Position numbers and translations under genes: made by a program
Source of the DNA: DASUPK01 sp963782345
Lineage (GTDB): Bacteria; Actinomycetota; Thermoleophilia; Solirubrobacterales; 70-9
Assembly (NCBI GenBank): GCA_963782345.1
Contig: CAWAJF010000010.1
Location: 62,001 to 126,000, forward strand
DNA length: 64,000 bases
Reading direction: 5' to 3'
Part shown: positions 15,442-22,922 of the stretch, in pieces
Numbering within the stretch: the first letter of the stretch is position 1
Layout: each line of letters begins with the position of its first letter
The notes under the pieces: model-generated
What the model was told of the DNA's origin: nothing
What the model saw: only the letters and a program-made list of their open reading frames with translations
Database searches by the model: none

Positions 15442-16114
15442 GCCTCCACCAGCATATGACGGCGCCTCCTCCGCTTCGCGTCCGGGGGCGCCTGCATATG
15501 CGGCCATCCTCTTCGATTTCGGCGGGGTACTGACGACGCCCGTCTGGGACAGCTTCTCCACCTTCTGCCGAACGGAGGGCCTCGATCCCGACGCGATCAA
15601 GAATCTCTTCCGCAACGACCCGGAGGCGCTCGCGGACCTGCGCGGGCTCGAGACCGGCGCGCTCGGCGAGCACGAGTTCGAGGCCACCTTCGGGAAGCGA
15701 CTCGGGCTCAGCAACCCCGACGGCCTGATCGACAGCATGTTCGCGGGGATGAAGCCGCTCGAGCCGATGGTCGAGGCCGTGCGTCGCATCCGGGGGAGCG
15801 GGCTGCCGACGGGGCTGGTCTCCAACTCGTGGAGCACGGGGCACTACGACCGCAACCTGCTGGCCGAGCTCTTCGACGCAGTCGTCATCTCAGCCGAGGT
15901 GGGGCTCCACAAGCCGCAACCGGAGATCTACCGGCTCGCCGCCGAGCGTCTCGAGGTCGAACCCGCCGGTTGCCTCTTCGTCGATGACCTGCAGGAGAAC
16001 TGCGAGGGCGCCGAAGCGGTCGGCATGACCGCGATCCGTCATCGCGACGCTGCCGAGACCATCACCCGGCTCGCGGAGTTGACCGGTGTAGAGCTCGAGC
16101 CGGTCACTCCCTAG
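15440..16114 (+). CDS. HAD-family hydrolase (epoxide hydrolase N-terminal/ACAD10-like)
   Basis: 224 residues from ATG 15440. The HAD motifs are ILFDFGGVLTTPVW (nucleophile Asp with the G-V/G following), GLVSNSW (motif II), HKPQPEIY (Lys) and CLFVDDLQENCEGA (motif IV). This is the subclass IA type found at the N-terminus of mammalian ACAD10 and soluble epoxide hydrolase. Before the first strand sit about 21 residues (PPPAYDGASSASRPGAPAYAA) encoded by a 50-base palindrome, so the ancestral start may lie later. Divergent from the kinase gene and overlapping EamA at its 3' end. Confidence 0.9.
   Translation: MPPPAYDGASSASRPGAPAYAAILFDFGGVLTTPVWDSFSTFCRTEGLDPDAIKNLFRNDPEALADLRGLETGALGEHEFEATFGKRLGLSNPDGLIDSMFAGMKPLEPMVEAVRRIRGSGLPTGLVSNSWSTGHYDRNLLAELFDAVVISAEVGLHKPQPEIYRLAAERLEVEPAGCLFVDDLQENCEGAEAVGMTAIRHRDAAETITRLAELTGVELEPVTP
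15452..15501. repeat. 50-bp palindromic element with a 20-base loop, copy 1
   Basis: Arms GCATATG-AC-GGCGCC and GGCGCC-TG-CATATGC flank the loop. The 20-mer CTCCTCCGCTTCGCGTCCGG at 15466-15485 is identical to those at 39782-39801 (reverse complement) and 46931-46950. The element lies inside the first codons of the HAD gene and encodes an unconserved leader on both strands. Confidence 0.75.
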
Positions 16115-16950
16115 CTCCCGGCGGCGATCATCACCACGCCTGCGAGGGCGAGCAGCACGCCGGCCCATTGCACCCGCGCGAGCCGCTCCCCGAGCACGCC
16201 GTGTGCCAGGGCCACCGTGAACGCCGGGTACATCGAGCCGCCCACCGCGACCACGGGCAGCACCCCCTTCGTTGAGGCCACCGCGAAGAGCGCGTTGGCG
16301 AGCACGTCGAAGAGCCCGATCGCGAGCAGCACCGGGATCGCGGCGCTCACCCCGGCCAGGTTCGGCCGGGCGATCAGGAGCGCCGCGGCGACCGTCGCCA
16401 CTCCCCCGGTACGCACGGCGAGGATTGCCCACCCCGGCCGGTCGGCGGCCGCCGCGTCCAGGCCGGTGAAGAAGACACCGAAGCCGAGCCCGGCGATGAT
16501 CGCCAGCGCGATCGAGCGGCGCGCGGCGCCCGCGTGCGCCGGGTTCTCCTCGTAGCTCAGGACCACCACCCCGGCCATTGCGGGAACGAGGCCCGCGAGC
16601 TGGATCGCCGCGGGAGCCTCCCCCTCGGCGAGGCCGACTCCCACCGGCACGACCACGCCCAGCGCCGCGATCGGCGCGACGACACTCACCGTGCCCATGG
16701 CCATCGCCGCGTAGAACGCTCCGAGCCCTCCGAGGGAGGCCGCGCCCGCCAGGAAGGCAATCGCGAGCTTGTCGGCCGAGATCGGGTCGGCGCCGACCAG
16801 CGGGATCAGCACCGCGATCAGGATCAGGCCCGCGGGCTGCGAGACGGCCAGCACGCCGAGGACCGGCAGGCGCCGGCTCTGCTGCCCGCCCAGGAAATCG
16901 GACACCCCCCAGGAGAAGGCCGAGGCGAGGCTGATTGCGAACGCGAGCAA
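16111..16950 (-). CDS. EamA/DMT-family transporter
   Basis: 279 residues, about ten membrane helices in two EamA halves. SAFSWGVSDFLGGQQSRR opens the first, FYAAMAMGTVSVVAPIAALGVVVPV is the repeat helix, and FAVASTKGVLPVVAVGGSMYPAFTVALAHGVLGERLARVQWAGVLLALAGVVMIA closes the second. Small-metabolite export is the usual family role. The start is a TTG at 16950, with no clear Shine-Dalgarno and a palindromic repeat immediately upstream. The 3' end overlaps the HAD gene by 4 bases. Confidence 0.9.
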   Translation of the reverse strand: MLAFAISLASAFSWGVSDFLGGQQSRRLPVLGVLAVSQPAGLILIAVLIPLVGADPISADKLAIAFLAGAASLGGLGAFYAAMAMGTVSVVAPIAALGVVVPVGVGLAEGEAPAAIQLAGLVPAMAGVVVLSYEENPAHAGAARRSIALAIIAGLGFGVFFTGLDAAAADRPGWAILAVRTGGVATVAAALLIARPNLAGVSAAIPVLLAIGLFDVLANALFAVASTKGVLPVVAVGGSMYPAFTVALAHGVLGERLARVQWAGVLLALAGVVMIAAGS

Positions 16951-16961
16951 CCGTGATCAGG

Positions 16962-16985
16962 CGGGTTGCGCTTGCGCGCACCCTC
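16962..16985 (-). repeat. GAGGGTGC...ACCCG hairpin repeat, copy a
   Basis: Read on the minus strand, GAGGGTGCGCGCAAGCGCAA followed by CCCG forms a short GC hairpin with GGGTGCGC and GCGCAACCC arms. It lies just 5' of the EamA start codon and belongs to the family also seen at 19508, 22884, 26546, 38969 and 53885. Confidence 0.6.
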
Positions 16986-16999
16986 GAATCATCCGGGAG

Positions 17000-17554
17000 C
17001 TAGTGGCCGAGCAGGCCGTTGATGGTGTTGTCGACGCCGCCGAGCACGTTGTTGACCGCGCCGTTGACGGCGTCGGTGGCGCCACCGGTCGCCCCACCGC
17101 TTCCGGTGCCGGGGAGACTCACCTGGGGGGCGCTCGGCGTGCTGATCGTCGGGACCGCGCTGCTGGAGCCGGTCCCCGAACCGCTCGTGCCGCCACCCGT
17201 GCCGTTGGAGGTGCCGCCACCGGTGCCCGTGCTGCTGCTGTCGGTGGGCGTGCCCGCGGATCCGCCGCTCGATCCGCCGCCGGTGGTGCCGGACGGAGCG
17301 GAGGGGGTGGGACTGGCCCGCTTGGTCGTCAGGGCCACCACTGCCCGATTCAGCTTCGCCGGCCCCGTCTGGGCCGCAGCCGGGACCGCGTCCGGACCGC
17401 TCGTCACCGATGAGAGGCCCCCGGCGACCCCGGAGAAACCGGTCCCGAATCCGATCAATGCGGCCACGACTACCGGGACGGCGAATAACGCCGCGCCTGC
17501 CAATCCTCGCGCCACAATCCTGCGGCGCCACCACGCAAGCAATCCTTTACTCAT
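17000..17554 (-). CDS. Exported low-complexity Gly/Ser/Thr-rich protein
   Basis: 184 residues from ATG 17554. KGLLAWWRRRIVARGLAGAALFAVPVVVAALIGFGTGFSGVAG is a basic N-terminus followed by a single membrane helix. From about residue 85 the chain is Gly/Ser/Thr-rich and near-repetitive (GTTGGGSSGGSAGTPTDSSS, TSNGTGGGTSGSGTGSSS), ending in a small hydrophobic DAVNGAVNNVLGGVDNTINGLLGH helix. It is probably a membrane-anchored or wall-exposed protein. It is divergent from the histidine kinase gene with only 49 bases between. Confidence 0.7.
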   Translation of the reverse strand: MSKGLLAWWRRRIVARGLAGAALFAVPVVVAALIGFGTGFSGVAGGLSSVTSGPDAVPAAAQTGPAKLNRAVVALTTKRASPTPSAPSGTTGGGSSGGSAGTPTDSSSTGTGGGTSNGTGGGTSGSGTGSSSAVPTISTPSAPQVSLPGTGSGGATGGATDAVNGAVNNVLGGVDNTINGLLGH

Positions 17555-17603
17555 CAGATCCCCGCGCCGTAGTGTACGCGATGAGCTGGGATCCACAAAA
17601 ACG

Positions 17604-19115
17604 ATGAGAGTCAACCCCTCACTGACCGCGCGCCTGCGAATCGGATTCCTGGTTCTGTTCGCATTGCTTCTGGTCGTCTCCCTGCTCGGCGTGGGCAGGC
17701 TCTTTCAGATCCGGGTCAACTACGAGAACGACATCACCCGGTATTTCCAGCTCGAACTCGAAAACGAGCGTCTGCGCTCCGCATTCATCCTCGAACAGGC
17801 TGCCGCCCGGCCGGCCACCGCCCACCAGAGGCCCAGTCAGGCCGAGCTCGATCAGGCCGCCGCCAGCTTCTCCGACGCAGCCGGGCGTGCCCGCGACCTG
17901 GTCGACGACGACAGGGTGTTGACGGTCAAGCTCAACCAGCTGGTGGTCGGCGAGCGGGCCTGGCGCAAGGCGGTCGCGGAGCCCCTGATCCACCAGCAGG
18001 TGCCGCCCGCCCGGATCGAGCGGCGGCTCACCTCGGCCGTGACCAACAACGGCGAGGCGCTGGCCGCGGATACCCGCTCCGGCCGCGATTCCGCTCGCAA
18101 CAAGGCTCGCACCGATACCCGCAACACCACGATCCTGGTCGCGGCAGGGCTCGCGGGGGCGCTCCTCGCGGCGCTCATCCTCTTCTCCGGCCTGATCAAC
18201 TCGATGCGGGCTCCGCTCGGCCGCCTCGTCGAAGGCGCCCGGCGCCTGGCGGGAGGCGACCTGCGCACGCGGGTGGAGGTCGGCGGCCCGGTCGAGATCG
18301 CGAGCCTCGGCCGCGCCTTCAACGAGATGGCGAACTCGCTCGAACGAGACGCGCGGGAGCGCGATCGCGTCGAGCAGATGAAGGACGACTTCGTTCTCAC
18401 GGTCTCGCATGAGCTGCGGACGCCCGTGACCGTGGTCAAGGGCTTCGCCGAGATGCTGACCGCCCAGCGCAAGTCGCTCAACACCCGTCAGTTCGAGGCG
18501 GCGGAGGTGATCGCCGAGAGCGCCGGACAGCTCCAGAAGATGATCAACGACCTGCTCGACCTGGCCCGCAGCGACGCGGGCAAGCTTCGGATCGAACCCG
18601 AGCCGACCCCTGTGCGGCCACTGGCCCAGCGCATCGGCAGGCAGATGCGACCCAACTTCGAGAACAAGAACCAGCGCTTCACCGTCAGTGTCGAGAAGGA
18701 CGTACCCGACATCGATGCGGACGCCGGCAGGATCGGGCAAGTGCTCGCCAACCTGCTCACCAACGCCAACAAGTACACGCCCGAAGGCGCCCGGGTCCGG
18801 CTCGCTGCCATCAGGGTGGGCGACGAGGTCGAGTTCGCGGTCTCCGACAACGGCCCTGGCCTCGACGCCGAGCAGCTCGATCACGTCTTCGACCGATTCT
18901 GGCGGGCCGACAGCACTGAGACGCAGGCCGTCGGCGGCACCGGCCTGGGCCTGGCGATCGCCAAGTCCCTGGTCGAATTGCACGGCGGTGCGATCTCCGC
19001 GAACTCGTCTCCTGGCGAGGGCGCTACCTTTCGCTTCGTGCTGCCGATCGCCAAGGATGGTCGACCGACGCGGCAGGCACCCGCCGACTGGACGAAGGCG
19101 GGGGCCGCCGGGTGA
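17604..19115 (+). CDS. Membrane sensor histidine kinase
   Basis: 503 residues from ATG 17604. The frame is open far upstream across the divergent gene, but this ATG precedes the first helix directly. TM1 spans about 13-32, an extracellular helical sensor 33-172, TM2 about 175-198, HAMP about 196-250 and the HisKA H-box FVLTVSHELRTPVTVVKGF with His269. The HATPase has NLLTNANKYTP (N), DNGPGL (G1), DRFWRAD (F) and GGTGLGLAI (G2). The stimulus is unknown. The stop overlaps the GTG of the response regulator, so the pair is co-translated. Confidence 0.95.
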   Translation: MRVNPSLTARLRIGFLVLFALLLVVSLLGVGRLFQIRVNYENDITRYFQLELENERLRSAFILEQAAARPATAHQRPSQAELDQAAASFSDAAGRARDLVDDDRVLTVKLNQLVVGERAWRKAVAEPLIHQQVPPARIERRLTSAVTNNGEALAADTRSGRDSARNKARTDTRNTTILVAAGLAGALLAALILFSGLINSMRAPLGRLVEGARRLAGGDLRTRVEVGGPVEIASLGRAFNEMANSLERDARERDRVEQMKDDFVLTVSHELRTPVTVVKGFAEMLTAQRKSLNTRQFEAAEVIAESAGQLQKMINDLLDLARSDAGKLRIEPEPTPVRPLAQRIGRQMRPNFENKNQRFTVSVEKDVPDIDADAGRIGQVLANLLTNANKYTPEGARVRLAAIRVGDEVEFAVSDNGPGLDAEQLDHVFDRFWRADSTETQAVGGTGLGLAIAKSLVELHGGAISANSSPGEGATFRFVLPIAKDGRPTRQAPADWTKAGAAG

Positions 19116-19480
19116 CGCGCCTGCTGGTTGCGGACGACTCCGAAACCGTGCTGCTCATGCTCCAGCGCCGGCTGGAGATGGAGGGCTACGAGGTCGTCAC
19201 GGCGACGGACGGGGTCGAGGCGCTCGATCGCCTCAGCGAGCTGGGACCCAAGGAGCCGGACGTGATCCTGCTCGACGCGATGATGCCCAACATGTCGGGG
19301 ACGGAGGTGCTCGAGCAGCTCCGCGACAAGGGCTCGAAGATCCCGGTCCTGATGATCTCGGCCCACCTCGACGCGCAGGAGCCCGACCGAATGCGCTCGC
19401 TCGGCGCCACCGACTGCATCCCGAAGCCCTTCGAATGGGAGGACCTGATCGGGAAGATCGAGGAGCTCACGGCCCCATGA
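19112..19480 (+). CDS. Single-domain response regulator receiver
   Basis: 122 residues from GTG 19112 overlapping the kinase stop (GTGA). LLVADDSETVLLML contains the acidic pair, VILLDAMMPNMSG has the phosphoacceptor Asp55, LMISAH gives the switch Ser/Thr, and CIPKPFEWEDL the conserved Lys. There is no output domain, so it must signal through a partner protein (CheY/DivK-like) rather than bind DNA itself. Confidence 0.95.
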   Translation: MTRLLVADDSETVLLMLQRRLEMEGYEVVTATDGVEALDRLSELGPKEPDVILLDAMMPNMSGTEVLEQLRDKGSKIPVLMISAHLDAQEPDRMRSLGATDCIPKPFEWEDLIGKIEELTAP

Positions 19481-19536
19481 AACGGGTGGCGCCTGCGGCG
19501 CCCCAATAAAACGGGTGGCGCCTGCGGCGCCCCCTC
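19480..19536 (-). repeat. Tandem GCGCC hairpin repeat, copies f1 and f2
   Basis: A 25-base unit beginning AAACGGGTGGCGCCTGCGGC occurs at 19480-19504 and, identical, at 19509-19533. Each unit holds the perfect stem GGCGCC-TGC-GGCGCC. Read on the minus strand the second copy is GAGGGGGCGCC...GGCGCCACCCGTTTTAT, the same family as copy a. It sits in the 61-base gap between convergent genes and may terminate transcription in both directions. Confidence 0.75.
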
Positions 19537-19541
19537 GCATA

Positions 19542-20984
19542 TCAGGAGCGGGCGATCTCCATCCGGATCTGCTTGCCCTTCAGCTTCGTCCCGTCCAGAT
19601 ACTCCACAGCCCGCTCGGCCTGATCCGCCGCCACTTCGACGAATGAGAAGCGGTCGAGGACCCGGATCGAGCGGATCGCCTCCTCCGGGAGGACGGCGCC
19701 CTCGGTCAACGCCCAGTTCAGGTCCTCCTCGGTGAGACCGCCGCGCTTGCCGCGGTTGACGAACAGCTTGACCGTCCCGTTCGTCGCGACGGGCGGGGGA
19801 CCATCGCGGTGTCGCGGCGTCGGGGCGTGCTCGAGCCGCTCCTCGGGCGGCTCCCACTCGCCGATCGGCGCCTTCACGGTGCGCTCGATCTCCTTCAGGT
19901 CGCCCGCCTGCTTCGCGGTGGCGAAGGTGATCGCCCGGCCAGTCCGGCCGACCCGTCCCGTACGCCCGATCCGGTGGACATAGATCTCGGGGTTGTTCGG
20001 CAGGTCGTAGTTGATGACGTGGGTGACGTGCTCGATGTCGAGACCCCTCGCCGCGATGTCGGTCGCCACCAGCAGCGGCGTCTTGTGCTCCTTGAAGGAG
20101 ATCATCACCCCATCTCGCTGGCCCTGGCTGAGATCGCCGTGCAGGGCCTTGACCCGCAGCCCCTTGTCGGCGAGGTCACGTCCCAGCCGTGAAGCGCCGA
20201 TCTTGGTCCGGACGAAGATGATCGCCTGCTCGGGCTCCTCCGCCTTCAGGACCTGGGCGAGCCGCTCGAGCTTCTGCCGCGGCTCGACCATCACGTAGGC
20301 CTGCTCGACCGAGTCGACGGTGAGCTTCTTCGGCGTCACCCTGATCGTTACCGGGTCGTACATGTAGGTCTCGGCGAGCCTCGCGACGGGCGCCGGCATC
20401 GTGGCCGAGAAAAGCAGCGTCTGGCGGCCGTTCGGGCACATCCGCAGGATCTTCTCGACGTCCTCGATGAAGCCGAGGTCGAGCATCTCGTCGGCCTCGT
20501 CGAGGACGACGTAGCGCGCCGCGGTGAGCACCAGTGACTTGCGGGAGATCAGGTCCATCATCCGGCCGACCGTGGCGACGACCACCTGGGCTCCGTGGCG
20601 CAGCCGCGACTGCTGCTCGCGGATCGGGGCGCCGCCGAAGACCGCAACGACATTGACGCCCTCGAGATGCTCGGCGTAGGCACGCAGCGCCTGGGTCACC
20701 TGGATGCAGAGCTCCCTGGTCGGGGTGAGGACGATCGCCTGGGTCTCCTCGTTCTCGGGATCGATGTAGTCGAGCATCGGGAGGCCGAAGGCAGCGGTCT
20801 TGCCGCTCCCGGTCTGGGCCTGGCCGATCACGTCATGTCCGTTGAGCAGCTCCGGGATCGCCTGGGCCTGGATCGGGGTCGGCTCCGCGTAGCCGAGCTC
20901 CTCGAGCGTCTGCAGCAGGCCCTCGGAGAGGCCCAGTTCGGCGAAGGAGGTAGTCACCTGCTCGGTGGCGGCGGTGTCGTTCAT
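19542..20984 (-). CDS. deaD: DEAD-box ATP-dependent RNA helicase with DbpA RNA-binding domain
   Basis: 480 residues. Q motif FAELGLSEGLLQTLEELGYAEPTPIQ, Walker A AQTGSGKT (56-63), PTRELCIQV, VLDEADEMLDLGF (DEAD), FSATMP (SAT), ATDIAARGLDI and YVHRIGRTGRVGRTG complete the SF2 core. Residues about 405-480 (VKLFVNRGKRGGLTEEDLNWALTEGA...FSFVEVAADQAERAVEYLDGTKLKGK) are the DbpA/CsdA RNA-binding fold. It unwinds structured RNA in ribosome assembly or RNA decay. ATG overlaps the stop of the upstream oxidoreductase (ATGA). Confidence 0.95.
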   Translation of the reverse strand: MNDTAATEQVTTSFAELGLSEGLLQTLEELGYAEPTPIQAQAIPELLNGHDVIGQAQTGSGKTAAFGLPMLDYIDPENEETQAIVLTPTRELCIQVTQALRAYAEHLEGVNVVAVFGGAPIREQQSRLRHGAQVVVATVGRMMDLISRKSLVLTAARYVVLDEADEMLDLGFIEDVEKILRMCPNGRQTLLFSATMPAPVARLAETYMYDPVTIRVTPKKLTVDSVEQAYVMVEPRQKLERLAQVLKAEEPEQAIIFVRTKIGASRLGRDLADKGLRVKALHGDLSQGQRDGVMISFKEHKTPLLVATDIAARGLDIEHVTHVINYDLPNNPEIYVHRIGRTGRVGRTGRAITFATAKQAGDLKEIERTVKAPIGEWEPPEERLEHAPTPRHRDGPPPVATNGTVKLFVNRGKRGGLTEEDLNWALTEGAVLPEEAIRSIRVLDRFSFVEVAADQAERAVEYLDGTKLKGKQIRMEIARS

Positions 20985-21931
20985 CAGGCGGAGGGGTCGA
21001 GGAGGAGCTTGCCGCTGGTGCGGCGCTCCTGCATTTCGGTGTGGGCCTGTGCCGCCTCGCTGAGCGGATACGTGTTGCCGATCACGACCTCGAGACTGCC
21101 CGAGGCGACGGCTCCCAGCAGGTCCGCGGTCATCGACTGGATCAGATCGCGCCGCCGCGCGATCAGCGCGATCAGCCAGAAACCGAGGACGGACGTAGAG
21201 GTCTGCAGCAGATAGTTCGTCGCCAGCTTGTTGGGGTGACGGGCCGCGTTGCCGAAGCAGACGATCCGGCCGAGCATCCCGAGCGCGTGCAGCTCGGCCT
21301 CGAAGCCGGTGCCGCTCATATGCAGCACGACGTCCACCTTCTCTCCGCCGTTGGCCTCGAGGATCGCCTCCTTCAGGTCGTCGGCGCGAGAGTCGGCCGT
21401 GGCGTCGGCACCGAGCCTCGTGGCGAGCTCGCGCTTCTCCTCGCTCGACGCGAGCGCGATCACCTTTGCCCCCGCCCGCTTGGCGAGCTGTACCGCCAGG
21501 CTCCCGGTCCCTCCGCCCGCCGCCTCGATCACGACCGCCTCCCCCTCACGAACATGGGCGCAGTAGTGGAGCAGGGCGTGGGCCGTCAGCCCCTGCAGCA
21601 GCAACCCGGCGGCCTGGTCGTCACTGACCTCATCCGGGAGCGGGACGAGCCAAGCCTCCGGAACCGCGACCTTCTGGGCGTACCCGCCGTTCGAGATCAG
21701 GGCGACGACCCGCCGTCCGTCGGGTGTGGTCCCGCTGACCTCGGCTCCGGGGATGAGGGGCAGGGTCTGCTCGGCGAGGTAGTCGTTGCGGATCGCGTGC
21801 GTGTCCGCGAAGTTCATCCCGGCGCGCGCGACGTCCAGGACGACCATGCCGTCGCCCGGCTCGGGGTCGGGAAGATCGACCAGCTTGAGCTGCTCGGGCC
21901 CGCCGAACTCCTCAATCTGAATAGCCTTCAC
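20984..21931 (-). CDS. Zinc-independent quinone oxidoreductase-like (MDR) enzyme
   Basis: 315 residues from GTG 21931, giving VKAIQIEEFGGPEQLKLVDLPDPEPG, the standard start of NADPH:quinone reductases; upstream in-frame sequence overlaps the divergent kinase. GLTAHALLHY, VIEAAGGGTGSLAVQLAKRAGAKVIALASSEEK (Rossmann fold) and the terminal GKLLLDPS are family signatures. The zinc-ligand Cys/His sets are absent. It reduces a quinone or enone with NADPH. Coupled to the helicase by ATGA; a regulatory reason for that is not evident. Confidence 0.92.
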   Translation of the reverse strand: MKAIQIEEFGGPEQLKLVDLPDPEPGDGMVVLDVARAGMNFADTHAIRNDYLAEQTLPLIPGAEVSGTTPDGRRVVALISNGGYAQKVAVPEAWLVPLPDEVSDDQAAGLLLQGLTAHALLHYCAHVREGEAVVIEAAGGGTGSLAVQLAKRAGAKVIALASSEEKRELATRLGADATADSRADDLKEAILEANGGEKVDVVLHMSGTGFEAELHALGMLGRIVCFGNAARHPNKLATNYLLQTSTSVLGFWLIALIARRRDLIQSMTADLLGAVASGSLEVVIGNTYPLSEAAQAHTEMQERRTSGKLLLDPSA

Positions 21932-21942
21932 GCCTTGAGGAT

Positions 21943-22881
21943 ATGGCGCTAACCGTCGTAGGGTCGATTGCCTTCGACTCCGTGCGCACTCCCTTCGGGG
22001 AACGCGACCGGATGCTGGGCGGCTCAGCCGTCCATTTCGCACTGGCCGCGAGCTTCTTCACGAACGTCCGGGTGGTCGGTCCGGTGGGTGACGACTTCGG
22101 CGAGGACGAGCTCGAGGTGCTGCGAGGGCATGGCGTGATCACAGACGACATCGAGCACGTCTCGGGGGGTCAGACCTTCTTCTGGCGCGGCCACTACGAG
22201 TACGACATGAACCAGGCGCACACCGATGACACCCAGCTCAACGTCTTCGCCGAGTTCGACCCCAAGCTCTCCGAGGCCGCGAGGCAAGCGCAGATGCTCT
22301 TCCTTGGCAACATTCAGCCCGAGCTCCAGCGCGAAGTGCGCGCCGCCTGCCGCGAGGCCGAGCTCGCCGGCCTGGATTCGATGAACCTGTGGATCGAGAC
22401 CGCGCGAGACTCACTGAAGGCGGCAATCGGCGAGGTCGACTGCGTCCTCCTCAACGACGCCGAGATCCGCGAGCTCACCGGCGAGCCCAATCTCGCCCGG
22501 GCCGCGCGGAGCGTGATGGCGATGGGGCCGAGCGTGGTGGTGGCAAAGCGAGGCGAGTACGGGGCCGCCCTGTTCAGCGGTGAGGAGTTCTTCGCGATCC
22601 CCGGCTACCTGCTCGAGGACGTTCGCGACCCGACCGGCGCCGGCGACAGCTTCGCGGGGGGCTTCCTCGGCTACCTCGACGGCCGGCGGGCGGCCGGGGA
22701 CTCCGTGCTCGACCACGCCGTCCTGCGCCAGGCGATGGCCTACGGCTCGGTGCTCGCCTCCTTCAACGTCGAGGACTTCGGCACCGAGCGGGTCCGATCG
22801 CTCACCCGTGATGAGATCGATGATCGCCTGCGCGACTTCCGCCGGATCACTCACTTCGAGGCTGAGCCTGAGGCTGTCTGA
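21943..22881 (+). CDS. PfkB-family carbohydrate or nucleoside kinase
   Basis: 312 residues. MALTVVGSIAFDSVRTPFGERDRMLGGSAVHFALAASFF is the PfkB N-terminal domain, NIQPELQREV lies in the substrate region, LLNDAEIRELTGE is the NxxE-containing strand, and VRDPTGAGDSFAGGFLGYL is the anion hole and catalytic Asp. It resembles the ribokinase/adenosine kinase-like group without the 14-Gly tail. The sugar is not identifiable. Divergent from the oxidoreductase with an 11-base gap between starts, so both may be leaderless. Confidence 0.93.
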   Translation: MALTVVGSIAFDSVRTPFGERDRMLGGSAVHFALAASFFTNVRVVGPVGDDFGEDELEVLRGHGVITDDIEHVSGGQTFFWRGHYEYDMNQAHTDDTQLNVFAEFDPKLSEAARQAQMLFLGNIQPELQREVRAACREAELAGLDSMNLWIETARDSLKAAIGEVDCVLLNDAEIRELTGEPNLARAARSVMAMGPSVVVAKRGEYGAALFSGEEFFAIPGYLLEDVRDPTGAGDSFAGGFLGYLDGRRAAGDSVLDHAVLRQAMAYGSVLASFNVEDFGTERVRSLTRDEIDDRLRDFRRITHFEAEPEAV

Positions 22882-22883
22882 AT

Positions 22884-22919
22884 CGGGTTGCTCCTCGGCT
22901 TCGCCCGCGGAGCACCCTC
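22884..22919 (-). repeat. GAGGGTGC...ACCCG hairpin repeat, copy e
   Basis: Plus-strand arms CGGGTTGCTCC and GGAGCACCCTC enclose TCGGCTTCGCCCGC, giving a strong stem-loop that fills the gap between two convergent stops. The loop region resembles the 20-mer loop at 15466. It is a plausible bidirectional terminator although no T-run follows. Confidence 0.65.
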
Positions 22920-22922
22920 TGA

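Noticed and set aside
19480..19536. CRISPR-like repeat
   Set aside because: Only two units, 4 bases apart, each a perfect hairpin; there is no spacer structure or cas gene in the window.
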